Shown piece after piece: positions 50,286-60,396 of a DNA stretch of 64,000 nucleotides (its first letter is position 1; every line of letters begins with the position of its first letter). Origin of the DNA: Bacteroides propionicigenes (GTDB lineage Bacteria > Bacteroidota > Bacteroidia > Bacteroidales > Bacteroidaceae). The notes below the pieces were generated by a model, which was given only the letters and a program-made list of their open reading frames with translations, was not told the DNA's origin and made no database searches. A program made the translations under genes and the position numbers. The DNA is taken from assembly GCF_018390535.1 (NCBI RefSeq), contig NZ_JAHBBW010000008.1:115220-179219 (forward strand), in the 5' to 3' direction.

Positions 50286-50972
50286 TTATTCCCAGTTACC
50301 GGCGTTGTTGTTAGCTGTTTCCAAGCTACCAATCATCAAGCCGGAGTATTTGCCCAACTTAGTCTGAAGGTCTTTCAAGTTAGCAATTTCCTGCTTGTCC
50401 AGACCATTCAAATATACATCGTACGGAGTCTTAACTTCGAGCAGACAGAAAGGAGCGCCGGATTTAGCGGTATCGTTGCGGATTGCCATTTCAAATTGTG
50501 CACCATTTCCGAAAGGAACGTATCTCATAGAATCTGCATTGAAACCTTTCGGGAAGATAGTATCCAATACAGCTACCCACATAGTATCACGTTTGAAGTT
50601 TTCCAAGCCCCATTTTTTAACTTCTGAGTAGTTACCGGTTTTCTTGGCTTTATTGATGATGTTGATAGCTTTCTTTTCTGTCAAACCGTCTTCCAACTGC
50701 TTGTCATCCAATTCGCCTTGTTTGAAGATGAACGGAAGCTTTTGGTTCTTTACGAACTCAATCAACGTATCGAAGCTGGCTGTGTATTGCTGGTCGTGCA
50801 AACCGCGATATTCCAACTGTGCTTTACGAATGTCAATCAGACGTGCAATGACTGCTGCGTCTCTGTGCTTCTTGGCTTTTTCAAAGTTTATAGGACCCAT
50901 GATACTGGCATAGCAGATATAAACTAAGACCAGAGCACATAAGCCTAAAACGATATTAAATACTGTTTTCAT
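50286..50972 (-). CDS. Conserved hypothetical protein with one N-terminal helix
   Basis: A 228-residue protein with a membrane anchor or signal (MKTVFNIVLGLCALVLVYI) and a soluble domain. IARLIDIRKAQLEYRGLHDQ after the helix recalls pseudopilin-like N-terminal helices, but no cleavage motif is seen. It ends 15 bp before the DUF3822 gene on the same strand, so the two and rsmD are likely one operon. Function unknown. Confidence 0.75.
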   Translation of the reverse strand: MKTVFNIVLGLCALVLVYICYASIMGPINFEKAKKHRDAAVIARLIDIRKAQLEYRGLHDQQYTASFDTLIEFVKNQKLPFIFKQGELDDKQLEDGLTEKKAINIINKAKKTGNYSEVKKWGLENFKRDTMWVAVLDTIFPKGFNADSMRYVPFGNGAQFEMAIRNDTAKSGAPFCLLEVKTPYDVYLNGLDKQEIANLKDLQTKLGKYSGLMIGSLETANNNAGNWE

Positions 50973-51067
50973 GATAAATATGTTTTTTAGTTGTTATATT
51001 CGCACCGCAAAAATAAAAGAAATAAATTTAAAAACGACAGTTCCCGTTACTTTTTTCTATTACAAAA

Positions 51068-52531
51068 ATGATAAATAACTATTTAGAAAGGCAAATTAAG
51101 GAAAATTTTCCTTACCAACCAACTTCGGAGCAGGAAATTGCAATAAAATCTTTGTCTGAGTTCCTTCTGTCGCCCCGTAACGAGGAGGCTTTTCTGCTTC
51201 GTGGTTATGCCGGAACGGGTAAGACGTCGTTGGTTGGCGCTTTGGTTAAAACACTGGACAAGTTGCAACAAAGGGTGATATTGTTGGCTCCAACGGGGCG
51301 GGCGGCAAAAGTTTTTTCCGCTTACGCAGGACATCCGGCGTTTACAATTCATAAAAAAATCTATAGACAGCAATCTTTTTCTAACGAGACAAGTAACTTC
51401 TCTGTGAACGATAATTTGACAACTCATACTTTGTATATCGTGGATGAAGCATCGATGATTTCCAATGAGGGATTATCGGGAGCATCATTCGGCACGGGAC
51501 GTTTGTTGGACGATTTGGTGCAGTTTGTCTATTCCGGTATGGGATGCCGTCTTTTGCTGATGGGTGATACGGCACAGCTTCCGCCGGTGGGGGAAGAACA
51601 AAGTCCGGCTCTTTTTGCCGATGCGTTGAAAGGGTACGGACTGGAGGTGCAGGAAGTGGATCTGACACAAGTTGTCCGTCAGGAGCAACAGTCGGGAATA
51701 TTGTGGAATGCTACTCGTTTGCGGCAACTGATAGCCGAAGCTGTGTATGAGACATTACCGAAAATAAAGGTGACGGGCTTTGCGGATATTAAAGTGCTGC
51801 CGGGCAATGAGTTGATTGATATGCTTGAAACGTGCTACGACCATGACGGGGAGGACGAAACAATTGTGATATGCCGCTCTAACAAGCGGGCAAATATTTA
51901 CAATAACGGCATCCGTGCCCAAATTCTTTGGAGGGAGGATGAACTGAACACGGGAGACTTGCTGATGGTTGCGAAAAATAATTATTTCTGGACGGAACAA
52001 CTTCAGGCGGATATGCTGCGAAACGGGGAGAAGAAGGAAGCGGTGGCGCAAGTTCCGGACTTTATTGCCAATGGTGAAACGGCCGTAGTGCGTCGGGTGC
52101 GCCGTACTCGCGAGTTATATGGCTTCCGTTTTGCTGATGTAACCTTGTCATTTCCGGATTATAATGATTTTGAGTTGGAAGTGAATCTCTTGCTCGATAC
52201 TTTGCATAGCGATGCCCCCGCATTGCCGAAAGCGGATAATGACCGGTTGTTTTATACAGTCCTTGAAGATTATACGGATGTAACAGTGAAGCGTGACCGG
52301 ATGAAGAAGATGAAGGCAGACCCGTACTACAATGCCTTGCAAGTGAAATATGCCTATGCCGTGACTTGCCATAAAGCGCAGGGCGGGCAGTGGAAGAATG
52401 TTTTCCTTGACCAGGGATATATGACGGACGAGTATCTGACACCCGATTATTTCCGATGGCTGTATACGGCCTTTACCCGTGCTACGGGAACGTTGTATTT
52501 GGTGAATTATCCAAAAGAACAGATTGAATGA
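51068..52531 (+). CDS. RecD-like DNA helicase
   Basis: A 487-residue superfamily 1 helicase. Walker A LLRGYAGTGKTSLVG (about 44-58), Walker B LYIVDEASMIS (about 121-131), LMGDTAQLPPVGEE (about 161-174) and the C-terminal YAVTCHKAQGGQWKNVF with WLYTAFTRATGTLYLV (motifs V-VI) are present. This fits RecD2-like helicases that lack the extended N terminus. It probably works in DNA repair or recombination. Ends at a strong terminator. Confidence 0.9.
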   Translation: MINNYLERQIKENFPYQPTSEQEIAIKSLSEFLLSPRNEEAFLLRGYAGTGKTSLVGALVKTLDKLQQRVILLAPTGRAAKVFSAYAGHPAFTIHKKIYRQQSFSNETSNFSVNDNLTTHTLYIVDEASMISNEGLSGASFGTGRLLDDLVQFVYSGMGCRLLLMGDTAQLPPVGEEQSPALFADALKGYGLEVQEVDLTQVVRQEQQSGILWNATRLRQLIAEAVYETLPKIKVTGFADIKVLPGNELIDMLETCYDHDGEDETIVICRSNKRANIYNNGIRAQILWREDELNTGDLLMVAKNNYFWTEQLQADMLRNGEKKEAVAQVPDFIANGETAVVRRVRRTRELYGFRFADVTLSFPDYNDFELEVNLLLDTLHSDAPALPKADNDRLFYTVLEDYTDVTVKRDRMKKMKADPYYNALQVKYAYAVTCHKAQGGQWKNVFLDQGYMTDEYLTPDYFRWLYTAFTRATGTLYLVNYPKEQIE

Positions 52532-52538
52532 ATAAAGA

Positions 52539-52576
52539 AACTCCGTTTCAGCAAGCAAAGCCGAAACGGAGTTCTT
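52539..52576. terminator. Bidirectional terminator between helicase gene and alaS
   Basis: AACTCCGTTTC (52539-52549) pairs with GAAACGGAGTT (52563-52573), loop 13 nt, flanked by A- and T-rich tails. It serves the convergent helicase and alaS genes. Confidence 0.88.
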
Positions 52577-52599
52577 ATTATAGTGGTTGAAGTGGTTGT

Positions 52600-55221
52600 T
52601 TAGATATTTGCCAGTTCCAACACTTTATCCACCGCAGCATTCAGCCCGTCTGGGTTCTTGCCGCCGGCAGTTGCGAAGTGAGGTTGACCACCGCCACCGC
52701 CTTGTATCAGTTTGGCGGCCTCTTTCACGAGATTACCGGCTTTCAGACCGCCGGCTACAAGATTGTCGCTTAGCATTACTGTCAGCATCGGTTTGCCTTC
52801 AAATACGGTTCCCGCAACGAAGAAGAGATTTTCCGTGATTTCTCCGCGTAGTTGGAAAGCGATGTTCTTAACCGTGTCGGCGGGTATCATGGCTGCACAG
52901 AACTTGATAACTTTCACACCGTTTATTTCTTGGATGTTCTGCAAAAGTTTCTCTTTCAGCTGTGCTTCTTTTTCTTTCATGAAGTCTTCCACCTGTTTCT
53001 TCAAACCTGCATTTTCTTCGATGTATTTGCGGATAGCACCGGACAAGTCGGGAGCATTGTTGAAGAGCGCTTTCAAATCGCGCATTGTATCTTGGAATGT
53101 ATCGAGCATTTCTTCTACGCGGGCTCCGGTATAGGCTTCGATGCGACGGACACCGGCAGCAACGGAACTTTCGGATACAATCTTTATCATTCCGATATTT
53201 CCGGTGGCGGCTACGTGTGTACCACCGCAGAATTCAATGGAAGAACCGAACTGGATAACACGTACGTGGTCGCCGTACTTCTCGCCGAATAAGGCGATAG
53301 CGCCCAATTCTTTGGCTTCTTCGATAGGAATGTTGCGGTATTCCTTCAGAGGAATATTGGCGCGTATCTTGGCATTTACGATGTGCTCTACCTGACGGAT
53401 TTCTTCATCTGTTACTTTTTGGAAGTGAGAGAAGTCGAAACGTAAGGATTCCGGACTGACCAAAGAGCCTTTCTGTTCAACGTGGTCGCCCAATACTTCG
53501 CGCAATGCGGCATCCAGCAAGTGGGTGGCAGAGTGGTTGGCGGCACAGGCGGCGCGCTTGTCTGTGTCTACACAAGCCATAAGCGGAGCTTCCGGATGTT
53601 CGGGCAACTTTTTGGTGATATGGATAGGAAGGTTGTTTTCTTTCTTTGTATCAATAACTTCAATTGTCTCGAATTCGTTAACCAACACACCGGTATCACC
53701 TACCTGACCACCGCTTTCGGCGTAGAACGGAGTTTTATCTAGAACAATCTGGTATAGGGTCTGGTTCTTCTGCTTTATCTGCCGGTAGCGCAGAATGGAT
53801 GTTTCGTACTCTGTATAGTCGTAACCTACGAACTCGGTAGCGCCTTCTTGCAGAGTAATCCAGTCTCCGGTTTCTACAGCGGCGGCATTACGTGCACGCT
53901 GTTTTTGCTGCTGCATTTCGGCATCGAATTCTTTGATGTCGGCTGTCATGCCGTTCTCGCGAAGAATAAGTTCCGTAAGGTCGAGGGGGAAACCGAAAGT
54001 ATCATAAAGCGTAAAGGCGTCTTTACCGCTGATTTCGGTCTTACCGGCGGCTTTGGTATCTGCCATAGTCTTATCCAGCAAACGTATGCCTGTCTCCAAT
54101 GTGCGAAGGAAGGAATCCTCTTCTTCTTTAATCACTTTGGCAATCAGTTCTTTCTGTGCATTCAGTTCGGGATATGCACCGCCCATATTCTCAATCAATA
54201 CAGGCAGTAGCTTGTACATGAAAGCCTGTTTCTGTCCGAGGAATGTATAACCGTAGCGCACTGCGCGGCGAAGAATGCGGCGGATTACATAACCTGCCTT
54301 GGCATTACTCGGCAGCTGGCCGTCGGTGATGGAGAAGGCAATCGTACGGATGTGGTCGGCAATTACGCGCATGGCGATGTCCTGTTGTTCGTTTTTGCCG
54401 TATGTGGTTCCTGCCATATTGCCGATAGCTTTCAATATCGGTTGGAAAACGTCGGTGTCATAGTTGGAAGTCTTTCCTTGCAGTGTACGTACCAGACGTT
54501 CAAAGCCCATGCCGGTATCAATTACCTTGGCGGGAAGTCCTTCAAGGCTGCCGTCCGCCTTGCGGTTGAACTGCATGAATACGAGGTTCCAGATTTCGAT
54601 AACTTGCGGGTGGTCTTTGTTTACCAGTTGCGAACCGGGCACTTTGGCTTTTTCTTCTTCCGAGCGTGAATCCACGTGGATTTCCGAACACGGTCCGCAA
54701 GGGCCTGTATCGCCCATTTCCCAAAAGTTATCATGCTTGTTTCCGTTGAGGATATGGTCTTTCGGCAAGAATTGTTCCCAGTAGGAAGCGGCTTCATTAT
54801 CACGTTCCAAACCTTCTTCGGGGCTGCCTTCGAATACGGTTGCGTAGAGGTCTTTCGGGTCAAGCTTCAGCACGTCTACCAAGTATTCCCATGCCCAAGA
54901 GATGGCTTCTTTCTTGAAGTAGTCGCCAAACGACCAGTTGCCCAACATCTCGAACATAGTGTGATGATAGGTATCGTGACCCACTTCTTCCAAGTCATTG
55001 TGCTTTCCGCTGACGCGAAGGCACTTCTGTGAGTCCGCTACTCTCTTATATTTCGCCGGGTGGTTACCCAAAATGATATCTTTAAACTGGTTCATCCCTG
55101 CGTTGGTAAACATCAACGTGGGGTCATCTTTAATCACCATCGGAGCCGAAGGCACAATTTGGTGACCTTTACTTTCGAAGAAACTCTTGAATGAGTCTCT
55201 GATTTCATTTGCAGTCAACAT
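52600..55221 (-). CDS. alaS: Alanine--tRNA ligase
   Basis: An 873-residue class II synthetase. Order: catalytic core ([36 protein letters not shown]), tRNA-recognition domain, editing domain with [16 protein letters not shown] (about 568-583) and the zinc/editing CGGTHVA (about 667-673), then the C-terminal DHHA1-type domain ending in [15 protein letters not shown] start at 55221 because the in-frame extension to 55269 crosses its promoter box. The full-length architecture is normal. Confidence 0.97.
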   Translation of the reverse strand: MLTANEIRDSFKSFFESKGHQIVPSAPMVIKDDPTLMFTNAGMNQFKDIILGNHPAKYKRVADSQKCLRVSGKHNDLEEVGHDTYHHTMFEMLGNWSFGDYFKKEAISWAWEYLVDVLKLDPKDLYATVFEGSPEEGLERDNEAASYWEQFLPKDHILNGNKHDNFWEMGDTGPCGPCSEIHVDSRSEEEKAKVPGSQLVNKDHPQVIEIWNLVFMQFNRKADGSLEGLPAKVIDTGMGFERLVRTLQGKTSNYDTDVFQPILKAIGNMAGTTYGKNEQQDIAMRVIADHIRTIAFSITDGQLPSNAKAGYVIRRILRRAVRYGYTFLGQKQAFMYKLLPVLIENMGGAYPELNAQKELIAKVIKEEEDSFLRTLETGIRLLDKTMADTKAAGKTEISGKDAFTLYDTFGFPLDLTELILRENGMTADIKEFDAEMQQQKQRARNAAAVETGDWITLQEGATEFVGYDYTEYETSILRYRQIKQKNQTLYQIVLDKTPFYAESGGQVGDTGVLVNEFETIEVIDTKKENNLPIHITKKLPEHPEAPLMACVDTDKRAACAANHSATHLLDAALREVLGDHVEQKGSLVSPESLRFDFSHFQKVTDEEIRQVEHIVNAKIRANIPLKEYRNIPIEEAKELGAIALFGEKYGDHVRVIQFGSSIEFCGGTHVAATGNIGMIKIVSESSVAAGVRRIEAYTGARVEEMLDTFQDTMRDLKALFNNAPDLSGAIRKYIEENAGLKKQVEDFMKEKEAQLKEKLLQNIQEINGVKVIKFCAAMIPADTVKNIAFQLRGEITENLFFVAGTVFEGKPMLTVMLSDNLVAGGLKAGNLVKEAAKLIQGGGGGQPHFATAGGKNPDGLNAAVDKVLELANI

Positions 55222-55266
55222 ACTTCTTATTTTATAGTAAATCTTATAATTCTTGAAAAAACTGTG

Positions 55267-55294
55267 CAAAGATAGCTTGTTTTTCGTATTTTTG
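55267..55294. promoter_or_regulatory. Divergent promoter boxes for alaS and the M23 gene
   Basis: TATCTTTG on the minus strand (55267-55274) for alaS and TATTTTTG on the plus strand (55287-55294) for the peptidase, only 12 bp apart. Neither has a clear TTTG at the ideal distance, and binding at one should hinder the other. Confidence 0.5.
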
Positions 55295-55323
55295 TGGCAT
55301 TGATAATGAATTATTTACTCTCA

Positions 55324-56292
55324 ATGCGCAAAGTTTACTACATTTATAATCCACGGACACAGACTTATGACCGGATTTATCCTACCGTTCGGCAACGGGC
55401 GTTGAGCATCTTGCGTCGGTTGTTTTTCGGCATGGGCTTGGGAGCCGGCAGTTTTATCCTGCTATTGCTGATTTTCGGTTCACCGTCCGAGAAGGAACTG
55501 CGGAAAGAAAACAGCCAACTTAAAGCGCAGTATAATGTCCTTTCGCGAAGAATGGACGAGGCTATGGGGGTATTGCAGGATGTACAGCAACGTGACGACA
55601 ATCTGTATCGCGTAATATTTCAGGCCGACCCGATTCCGTCGGCTATCCGTAAAGCGGGATATGGCGGTACAAACCGTTATGAACATCTGATGGATATGGC
55701 TAATTCTGACTTGGTGGTAAACACTACGCAGAAGATGGATATGCTTACGAAACAGCTCTATATTCAATCCCGTTCGTTCGATGATGTGGTGGAGATGTGT
55801 AAGAACCATGATGAAATGTTGCGTTGCATCCCTGCCATCCAGCCTATATCAAATAAGGATTTACGTAAGACTGCTTCCGGTTACGGAACACGCATCGACC
55901 CTATTTACGGAACTACCAAGTTTCATGCAGGAATGGACTTCTCGGCCCATCCGGGAACGGAAGTATATGCCACAGGCGATGGTAAGGTGGTGAAGATGGG
56001 ATGGGAAACCGGTTACGGCAATACCATTATCATAGACCACGGTTTCGGTTATCAGACTTGGTATGCCCATCTGCAGGGTTTCCGTACGCAGCTTGGCAAG
56101 CGGGTAGTGCGGGGTGAGGTTATCGGCGAAGTAGGCAGCACCGGCAAAAGTACGGGTCCTCATTTGCATTATGAGGTACACGTAAAGGGACAGGTGGTGA
56201 ATCCTGTAAACTATTATTTTATGGATTTGAGTGCCGAAGATTACGACCGTATGATACAGATTGCGGCCAATCATGGTAAAGTGCTCGATTAA
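55324..56292 (+). CDS. M23 family metallopeptidase
   Basis: A 322-residue membrane-anchored peptidoglycan endopeptidase. A short basic N terminus (MRKVYYIYNPRTQTYDRIYP), one membrane helix (about 42-62), a coiled coil (about 67-85), and a C-terminal LytM domain with GMDFSAHPGTEVYATGDGKV (zinc His/Asp) and GPHLHYEVH (zinc HxH). The start MRKVYY at 55324 matches the family from memory; ATG 55306 is an alternative but would be almost leaderless. Same transcript as the MerR gene 33 bp on. Confidence 0.88.
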   Translation: MRKVYYIYNPRTQTYDRIYPTVRQRALSILRRLFFGMGLGAGSFILLLLIFGSPSEKELRKENSQLKAQYNVLSRRMDEAMGVLQDVQQRDDNLYRVIFQADPIPSAIRKAGYGGTNRYEHLMDMANSDLVVNTTQKMDMLTKQLYIQSRSFDDVVEMCKNHDEMLRCIPAIQPISNKDLRKTASGYGTRIDPIYGTTKFHAGMDFSAHPGTEVYATGDGKVVKMGWETGYGNTIIIDHGFGYQTWYAHLQGFRTQLGKRVVRGEVIGEVGSTGKSTGPHLHYEVHVKGQVVNPVNYYFMDLSAEDYDRMIQIAANHGKVLD

Positions 56293-56325
56293 TGGATTGT
56301 ATAACGACTAATTGATAGTGCCGCC

Positions 56326-56718
56326 ATGCTGAATACCGATAAAGAACTGAAACTGTATTACTCCATTAGCGAGGTTGCAAAGATGTTTGATGTCAACGAA
56401 TCCTTGCTTCGTTTCTGGGAGAAAGAATTTCCGCAACTCAACCCCAAGAAAGGGGGGCGGGGGATACGCCAATACCGTAAGGAGGATATTGAAACAGTGA
56501 AGCTGATTTATCACTTGGTGAAGGAGCGCGGAATGACATTGCCCGGCGCGCGCCAGCGCATGAAAGACAATAAAGAAGCCACTCTCCGGAATTTTGAAAT
56601 CGTAGAGCGGCTGAAGGGTATTCGTGAAGAACTTATCGGAATGAAAGAATCACTCGACGCCTTTACCTACGAAGATGTAGAGGCGTTGAAGGAGAACCTT
56701 GCAAAAGAGCGCCTGTGA
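56326..56718 (+). CDS. MerR family transcriptional regulator
   Basis: A 130-residue protein with an N-terminal MerR HTH (YYSISEVAKMFDVNESLLRF, then RQYRKEDIETVKLI for the wing, about 8-62) and a short helical C-terminal part without metal-binding cysteines. Unlike classic MerR proteins the effector domain is minimal. It follows the M23 gene and may be co-transcribed; targets unknown. Confidence 0.88.
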   Translation: MLNTDKELKLYYSISEVAKMFDVNESLLRFWEKEFPQLNPKKGGRGIRQYRKEDIETVKLIYHLVKERGMTLPGARQRMKDNKEATLRNFEIVERLKGIREELIGMKESLDAFTYEDVEALKENLAKERL

Positions 56719-56721
56719 GAA

Positions 56722-58980
56722 TCATCCTTCTATTCTTGTCACTTGCTTGATGTTCTGTATCAGTTTTAAGTTGTTACAGATGCTGCGTACATCATCCACG
56801 TCATGTACATAAAGTTGAATCTTGCCTTCGAAAATACCGTCGGTTGTTTCAATGGTCAGCTTGCGGATATTGACGTTCAGCTGGCGAGAGATAACTTGCG
56901 TCACTTCGTTCAGTAATCCCATGCAGTCAATGCCTTTCAGGTAGATGGTGACGAGGAATGAAAGCTCCTTGTGGGTGTCCCATTCGGTGGCGATGATACG
57001 ATTGCCGTAGCTGCTCTTGAGGCGTGCCGCCACAGGACACTGGCGTTTGTGGATAATTATCCGGTTCTGTTCGTCTATGTATCCCAGTACGTCGTCACCG
57101 GGAATGGGATGGCAGCAGTCCGCCATGATATAGTTTTTCTGGATAGTTTCTTCCGTCAGCTTCAATATCTGCTTCGTATTGATTTTTTCTTGCGGAGCTT
57201 TCTCTTCGGGTTGTTCCTTGGCTTCTTTGTTGTCTTTGTTGCCGAAAGAGAAAGTCAGGAATTTCTTCCAGTTGGTACTTTGTTTCTCTTTGAACGCATT
57301 CCTGTCCGCATCTCCCAATACGAGTTTCCGGCTGCCTACGGCAACGAACAATTCGTCGCGGGTGTGGAAATTATGCAGGCGGGTGAGTTTGTCCAATGCC
57401 TCATCATTCATGCGGATATCCTCATTCTTGAAGAAGTCGGCAAGGATAACCTCGCCCTCTTTCTGGTGAGCCTTTGCTTCCTTGCGCAGGATAGAGGCAA
57501 TCTTGGCGCGGGCGCGGGCGGTAGTGGCATACACTTCCCACTCCGGTTGCACACGTTGCGACTTGGATGTCAGGATTTCCACCTGGTCGCCGCTCTGCAG
57601 TTTATGGCTGAGGGGGACGAGCTTGTGATTCACCTTGGCGCCGATGCAGTGGCTGCCGATGTCTGTGTGCAGGGAGAACGCAAAATCCAGCGCTGTAGAG
57701 TTTTGCGGCATTGTCTTGATTTCGCCTTTTGGGGTGAACACAAATATTTCCGAAGCAAACAGGTTTAGTTTGATAGTGTCCAAAAAATCAATGGCATCCG
57801 GTTGGGGGTCATCGAGTATCTCTTTGATGGTACGCAGCCATTTGTCCAATTCACCTTCGTCTTCGCTGCCGCCACCTTCTTTGTATTTCCAATGGGCGGC
57901 AAAGCCTTGCTCGGCAACGTCGTTCATGCGTTCACTGCGAATCTGGACTTCAATCCATTGTCCGTTGTTGCCCATAAGGGTGACGTGCAAGGCTTGGTAA
58001 CCATTTGCTTTCGGATGGCTCACCCAGTCGCGCAGGCGGTCGGGATGCGGTTTGTATATTTTGGATATGGATACATAGATGTCAAAGCAGTCATTCAGTT
58101 CTTCCTCCATGTTGCGGGGCTCGAAGATGATGCGTACGGCAAGCAGGTCGTAGATTTCCTCAAACGGCACGTGCTTTGTCTGCATCTTGTTCCAGATGGA
58201 GTAAATGGATTTGATGCGGGCAAGAATACGGTATTTCAGCCCCATTTTGTCCAGTTGGGCACGTATCGGGGCGGTAAATTCTTTGAAAACCTTGTCACGT
58301 TCTACTGCTGTTGCTGCAAGTTTTTCCTCTATTTCGTGGTATTCTTCCGGATGTTCGTATCGGAAACTCAGGTTTTCCAATTCTGTCTTTATCTTGTATA
58401 AGCCCAACCGGTTGGCAAGCGGCGCATAGATATACAGTGTTTCGCCGGCTATTTTGAACTGCTTGTTGGGCAGCATGGATCCGAGGGTACGCATATTGTG
58501 CAGTCGGTCGGCTATCTTGATAAGAATAACGCGAATATCATCGGACATGGTAAGCAGCAACTTCTTGAAGTTTTCTGCCTGTGCCGAGGCGCGGTCGCCG
58601 AAGATACCTCCTGATATTTTGGTAAGCCCGTCAACAATCTGGGCAATCTTGGGGCCGAAGATGTTTTCTATATCCTCAACGGTATAGTCGGTATCTTCCA
58701 CTACGTCATGCAGCAGGGCGGAACAGATGGAAGTGGAACCAAGCCCTATCTCGTTGCAGACAATCTTTGCAACGGCGATGGGGTGCATGATGTAAGGTTC
58801 ACCCGAACGACGCTTGATTCCCTTATGCGCTTGGTTGGCAAAATTGAATGCCTTGGTTATAATTTCTATACGCTTGCGGTGTTTGGTTGCCAAATAGTCG
58901 TTCAACAGTTCTTGGAATGCCTGTTCAATCATTTCTTCTTCGGCTTTCTCTTTCTCCTTCTGGCTTACGCTCTCTTCCAT
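56722..58980 (-). CDS. rel: Bifunctional (p)ppGpp synthetase/hydrolase
   Basis: A 752-residue RelA/SpoT homolog that makes and degrades the alarmone (p)ppGpp. N-terminal HD hydrolase with HPIAVAKIV and LLHDVVEDTDYT (about 68-100) intact; synthetase domain around YRILARIKSIYSIWNKMQ and YDLLAVRIIFEPRN (about 252-300); TGS domain (FVFTPKGEIKTMPQNSTALD, about 417-436); zinc/helical region with CCHPIPGDDVLG; C-terminal ACT domain. Both catalytic halves look functional. It ends the parA-parB-DUF5683-transglycosylase cluster and has its own promoter. Confidence 0.96.
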   Translation of the reverse strand: MEESVSQKEKEKAEEEMIEQAFQELLNDYLATKHRKRIEIITKAFNFANQAHKGIKRRSGEPYIMHPIAVAKIVCNEIGLGSTSICSALLHDVVEDTDYTVEDIENIFGPKIAQIVDGLTKISGGIFGDRASAQAENFKKLLLTMSDDIRVILIKIADRLHNMRTLGSMLPNKQFKIAGETLYIYAPLANRLGLYKIKTELENLSFRYEHPEEYHEIEEKLAATAVERDKVFKEFTAPIRAQLDKMGLKYRILARIKSIYSIWNKMQTKHVPFEEIYDLLAVRIIFEPRNMEEELNDCFDIYVSISKIYKPHPDRLRDWVSHPKANGYQALHVTLMGNNGQWIEVQIRSERMNDVAEQGFAAHWKYKEGGGSEDEGELDKWLRTIKEILDDPQPDAIDFLDTIKLNLFASEIFVFTPKGEIKTMPQNSTALDFAFSLHTDIGSHCIGAKVNHKLVPLSHKLQSGDQVEILTSKSQRVQPEWEVYATTARARAKIASILRKEAKAHQKEGEVILADFFKNEDIRMNDEALDKLTRLHNFHTRDELFVAVGSRKLVLGDADRNAFKEKQSTNWKKFLTFSFGNKDNKEAKEQPEEKAPQEKINTKQILKLTEETIQKNYIMADCCHPIPGDDVLGYIDEQNRIIIHKRQCPVAARLKSSYGNRIIATEWDTHKELSFLVTIYLKGIDCMGLLNEVTQVISRQLNVNIRKLTIETTDGIFEGKIQLYVHDVDDVRSICNNLKLIQNIKQVTRIEG

Positions 58981-59011
58981 ATACTGTTTCTCCTTTCTTC
59001 TTCACTTTTTG

Positions 59012-59041
59012 CAAAAATAAGCAATTTTCAACACCGGGCAA
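59012..59041 (-). promoter_or_regulatory. Promoter of rel
   Basis: On the minus strand: TTG (59039-59041), a 19-nt spacer, TATTTTTG (59012-59019), 31 bp before the rel start. So rel is not only transcribed from upstream genes. Confidence 0.65.
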
Positions 59042-59053
59042 GCATTTATGTAT

Positions 59054-60352
59054 TTATTTGTAAATCTTCAGTCTCTTTCCTGCATTGATTTTTGTGCTGC
59101 TCAATCCATTCCAGCTTTTTATCTGATTGACGGTGACGCCATATTTGCGGGCGATGGTCGACAAAGTTTCGCCGCTACGTATCTTGTGGTAGGTTGCGTT
59201 GCCTTGTGAAGAGCTTTTTCCTTTGCTGCTGCGTACCTTGCTGCGATTGTCTGCAACGGAAACCGTTCTGCGGTTCTTAAACAGTTCTGCGCTGCGGTGG
59301 GCGTAAATAGTATCTTGGCTGTCAATAAAAGTACTGATGTAGTTTATCGGCAGGCGGAGCGTTTGAGGTTTGCTGTCTCCCGGAATAATACTTTTTTTAT
59401 ATTGGGGATTCAGGCTCTTGACTTCATCTATGTTGATGCCGCAAATATCCGTGATTTGCTCGAAGTGCAAATTGCGGTTCACCTGTATGGTGTCCGTAGC
59501 ATCCGGAATATTGGTTTCCATCGGGCAGATGTTGTGTTTGCAATAATAAGTCATTACGTAGTTGGCGGCTATAAAGGCGGGCACATATCCCCGTGTTTCT
59601 TTGGGCAGATAATTGTATATTTCCCAATAATCTGTCTTGCCGCCTGCGCGACGAATGGCTTTGTTGATTGTGCCGGGACCGCAGTTGTAAGCGGCGATTA
59701 CCAAATTCCAGTCTTGGTAAATGGCGTACATATCTTTTAGGTAGCGTGCGGCGGCCCACGTTGCTTTTATCGGGTCGCGGCGCTCGTCTACAAGGCTGTT
59801 GCTCTCCAAACCGTATATCTTGCCTGTGTTCAGCATGAACTGCCATAAACCGGAAGCTCCTGCACGGGAGATAGCTGAGGGATTGAGGGCCGATTCAATA
59901 ATCGGCAGGTATTTCAGTTCCAGCGGCAGGCCGTATGTGTCGAGCGCTTCTTCGAAGATGGGCATATAGAAATTGCAGGCGCTTAGCATGAAGGCTACTT
60001 GGTTGCGGAGGCGTCCTGTGTACATATCGATGAATTTGCGTACGATTTCATTGTACGGCATCTCCATGATGGTCGGCATACGTGAGAGCCGATCGATGTA
60101 TATCGAGTCGCTGAATTCCGGATTTACGGTAGAGGTGCTGCAATCTTTTCCTAAATCGATGTAGTTTTTTGCCTTCCAGTCATTTAGCAGGCTGTCTACG
60201 GGGTAAGTCATGCTCTTGGGCAGGTCTATGACTTCCCGGCGTTCCGTTCCGTTTTCATGAATAATTACGTCTACGCTCTCTTGGGCATACGCCTGCGGAG
60301 CAGCAAGCAATACGCTGAACAGAAGTGAGGAACCTATGATTATTCTTTTCAT
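59054..60352 (-). CDS. Lytic transglycosylase with LysM domain (MltD-like)
   Basis: A 432-residue exported cell-wall enzyme (signal MKRIIIGSSLLFSVLLAAPQ, cleavage near AYA). The SLT catalytic domain has LKYLPIIESALNPSAISRAG (catalytic Glu in IIESALNP) and GLWQFMLNTGKIYGL (about 140-175), AAYNCGPGTINKA (about 225-237). One LysM domain (HKIRSGETLSTIARKYGVTV) closes the C terminus; a second is likely in the middle. I start at 60352 because the signal peptide starts there, not at the in-frame 60415. Confidence 0.92.
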   Translation of the reverse strand: MKRIIIGSSLLFSVLLAAPQAYAQESVDVIIHENGTERREVIDLPKSMTYPVDSLLNDWKAKNYIDLGKDCSTSTVNPEFSDSIYIDRLSRMPTIMEMPYNEIVRKFIDMYTGRLRNQVAFMLSACNFYMPIFEEALDTYGLPLELKYLPIIESALNPSAISRAGASGLWQFMLNTGKIYGLESNSLVDERRDPIKATWAAARYLKDMYAIYQDWNLVIAAYNCGPGTINKAIRRAGGKTDYWEIYNYLPKETRGYVPAFIAANYVMTYYCKHNICPMETNIPDATDTIQVNRNLHFEQITDICGINIDEVKSLNPQYKKSIIPGDSKPQTLRLPINYISTFIDSQDTIYAHRSAELFKNRRTVSVADNRSKVRSSKGKSSSQGNATYHKIRSGETLSTIARKYGVTVNQIKSWNGLSSTKINAGKRLKIYK

Positions 60353-60396
60353 GTATGTGGGTTTATTTGTCATGGATAAATCTGTTTTATTTGTTT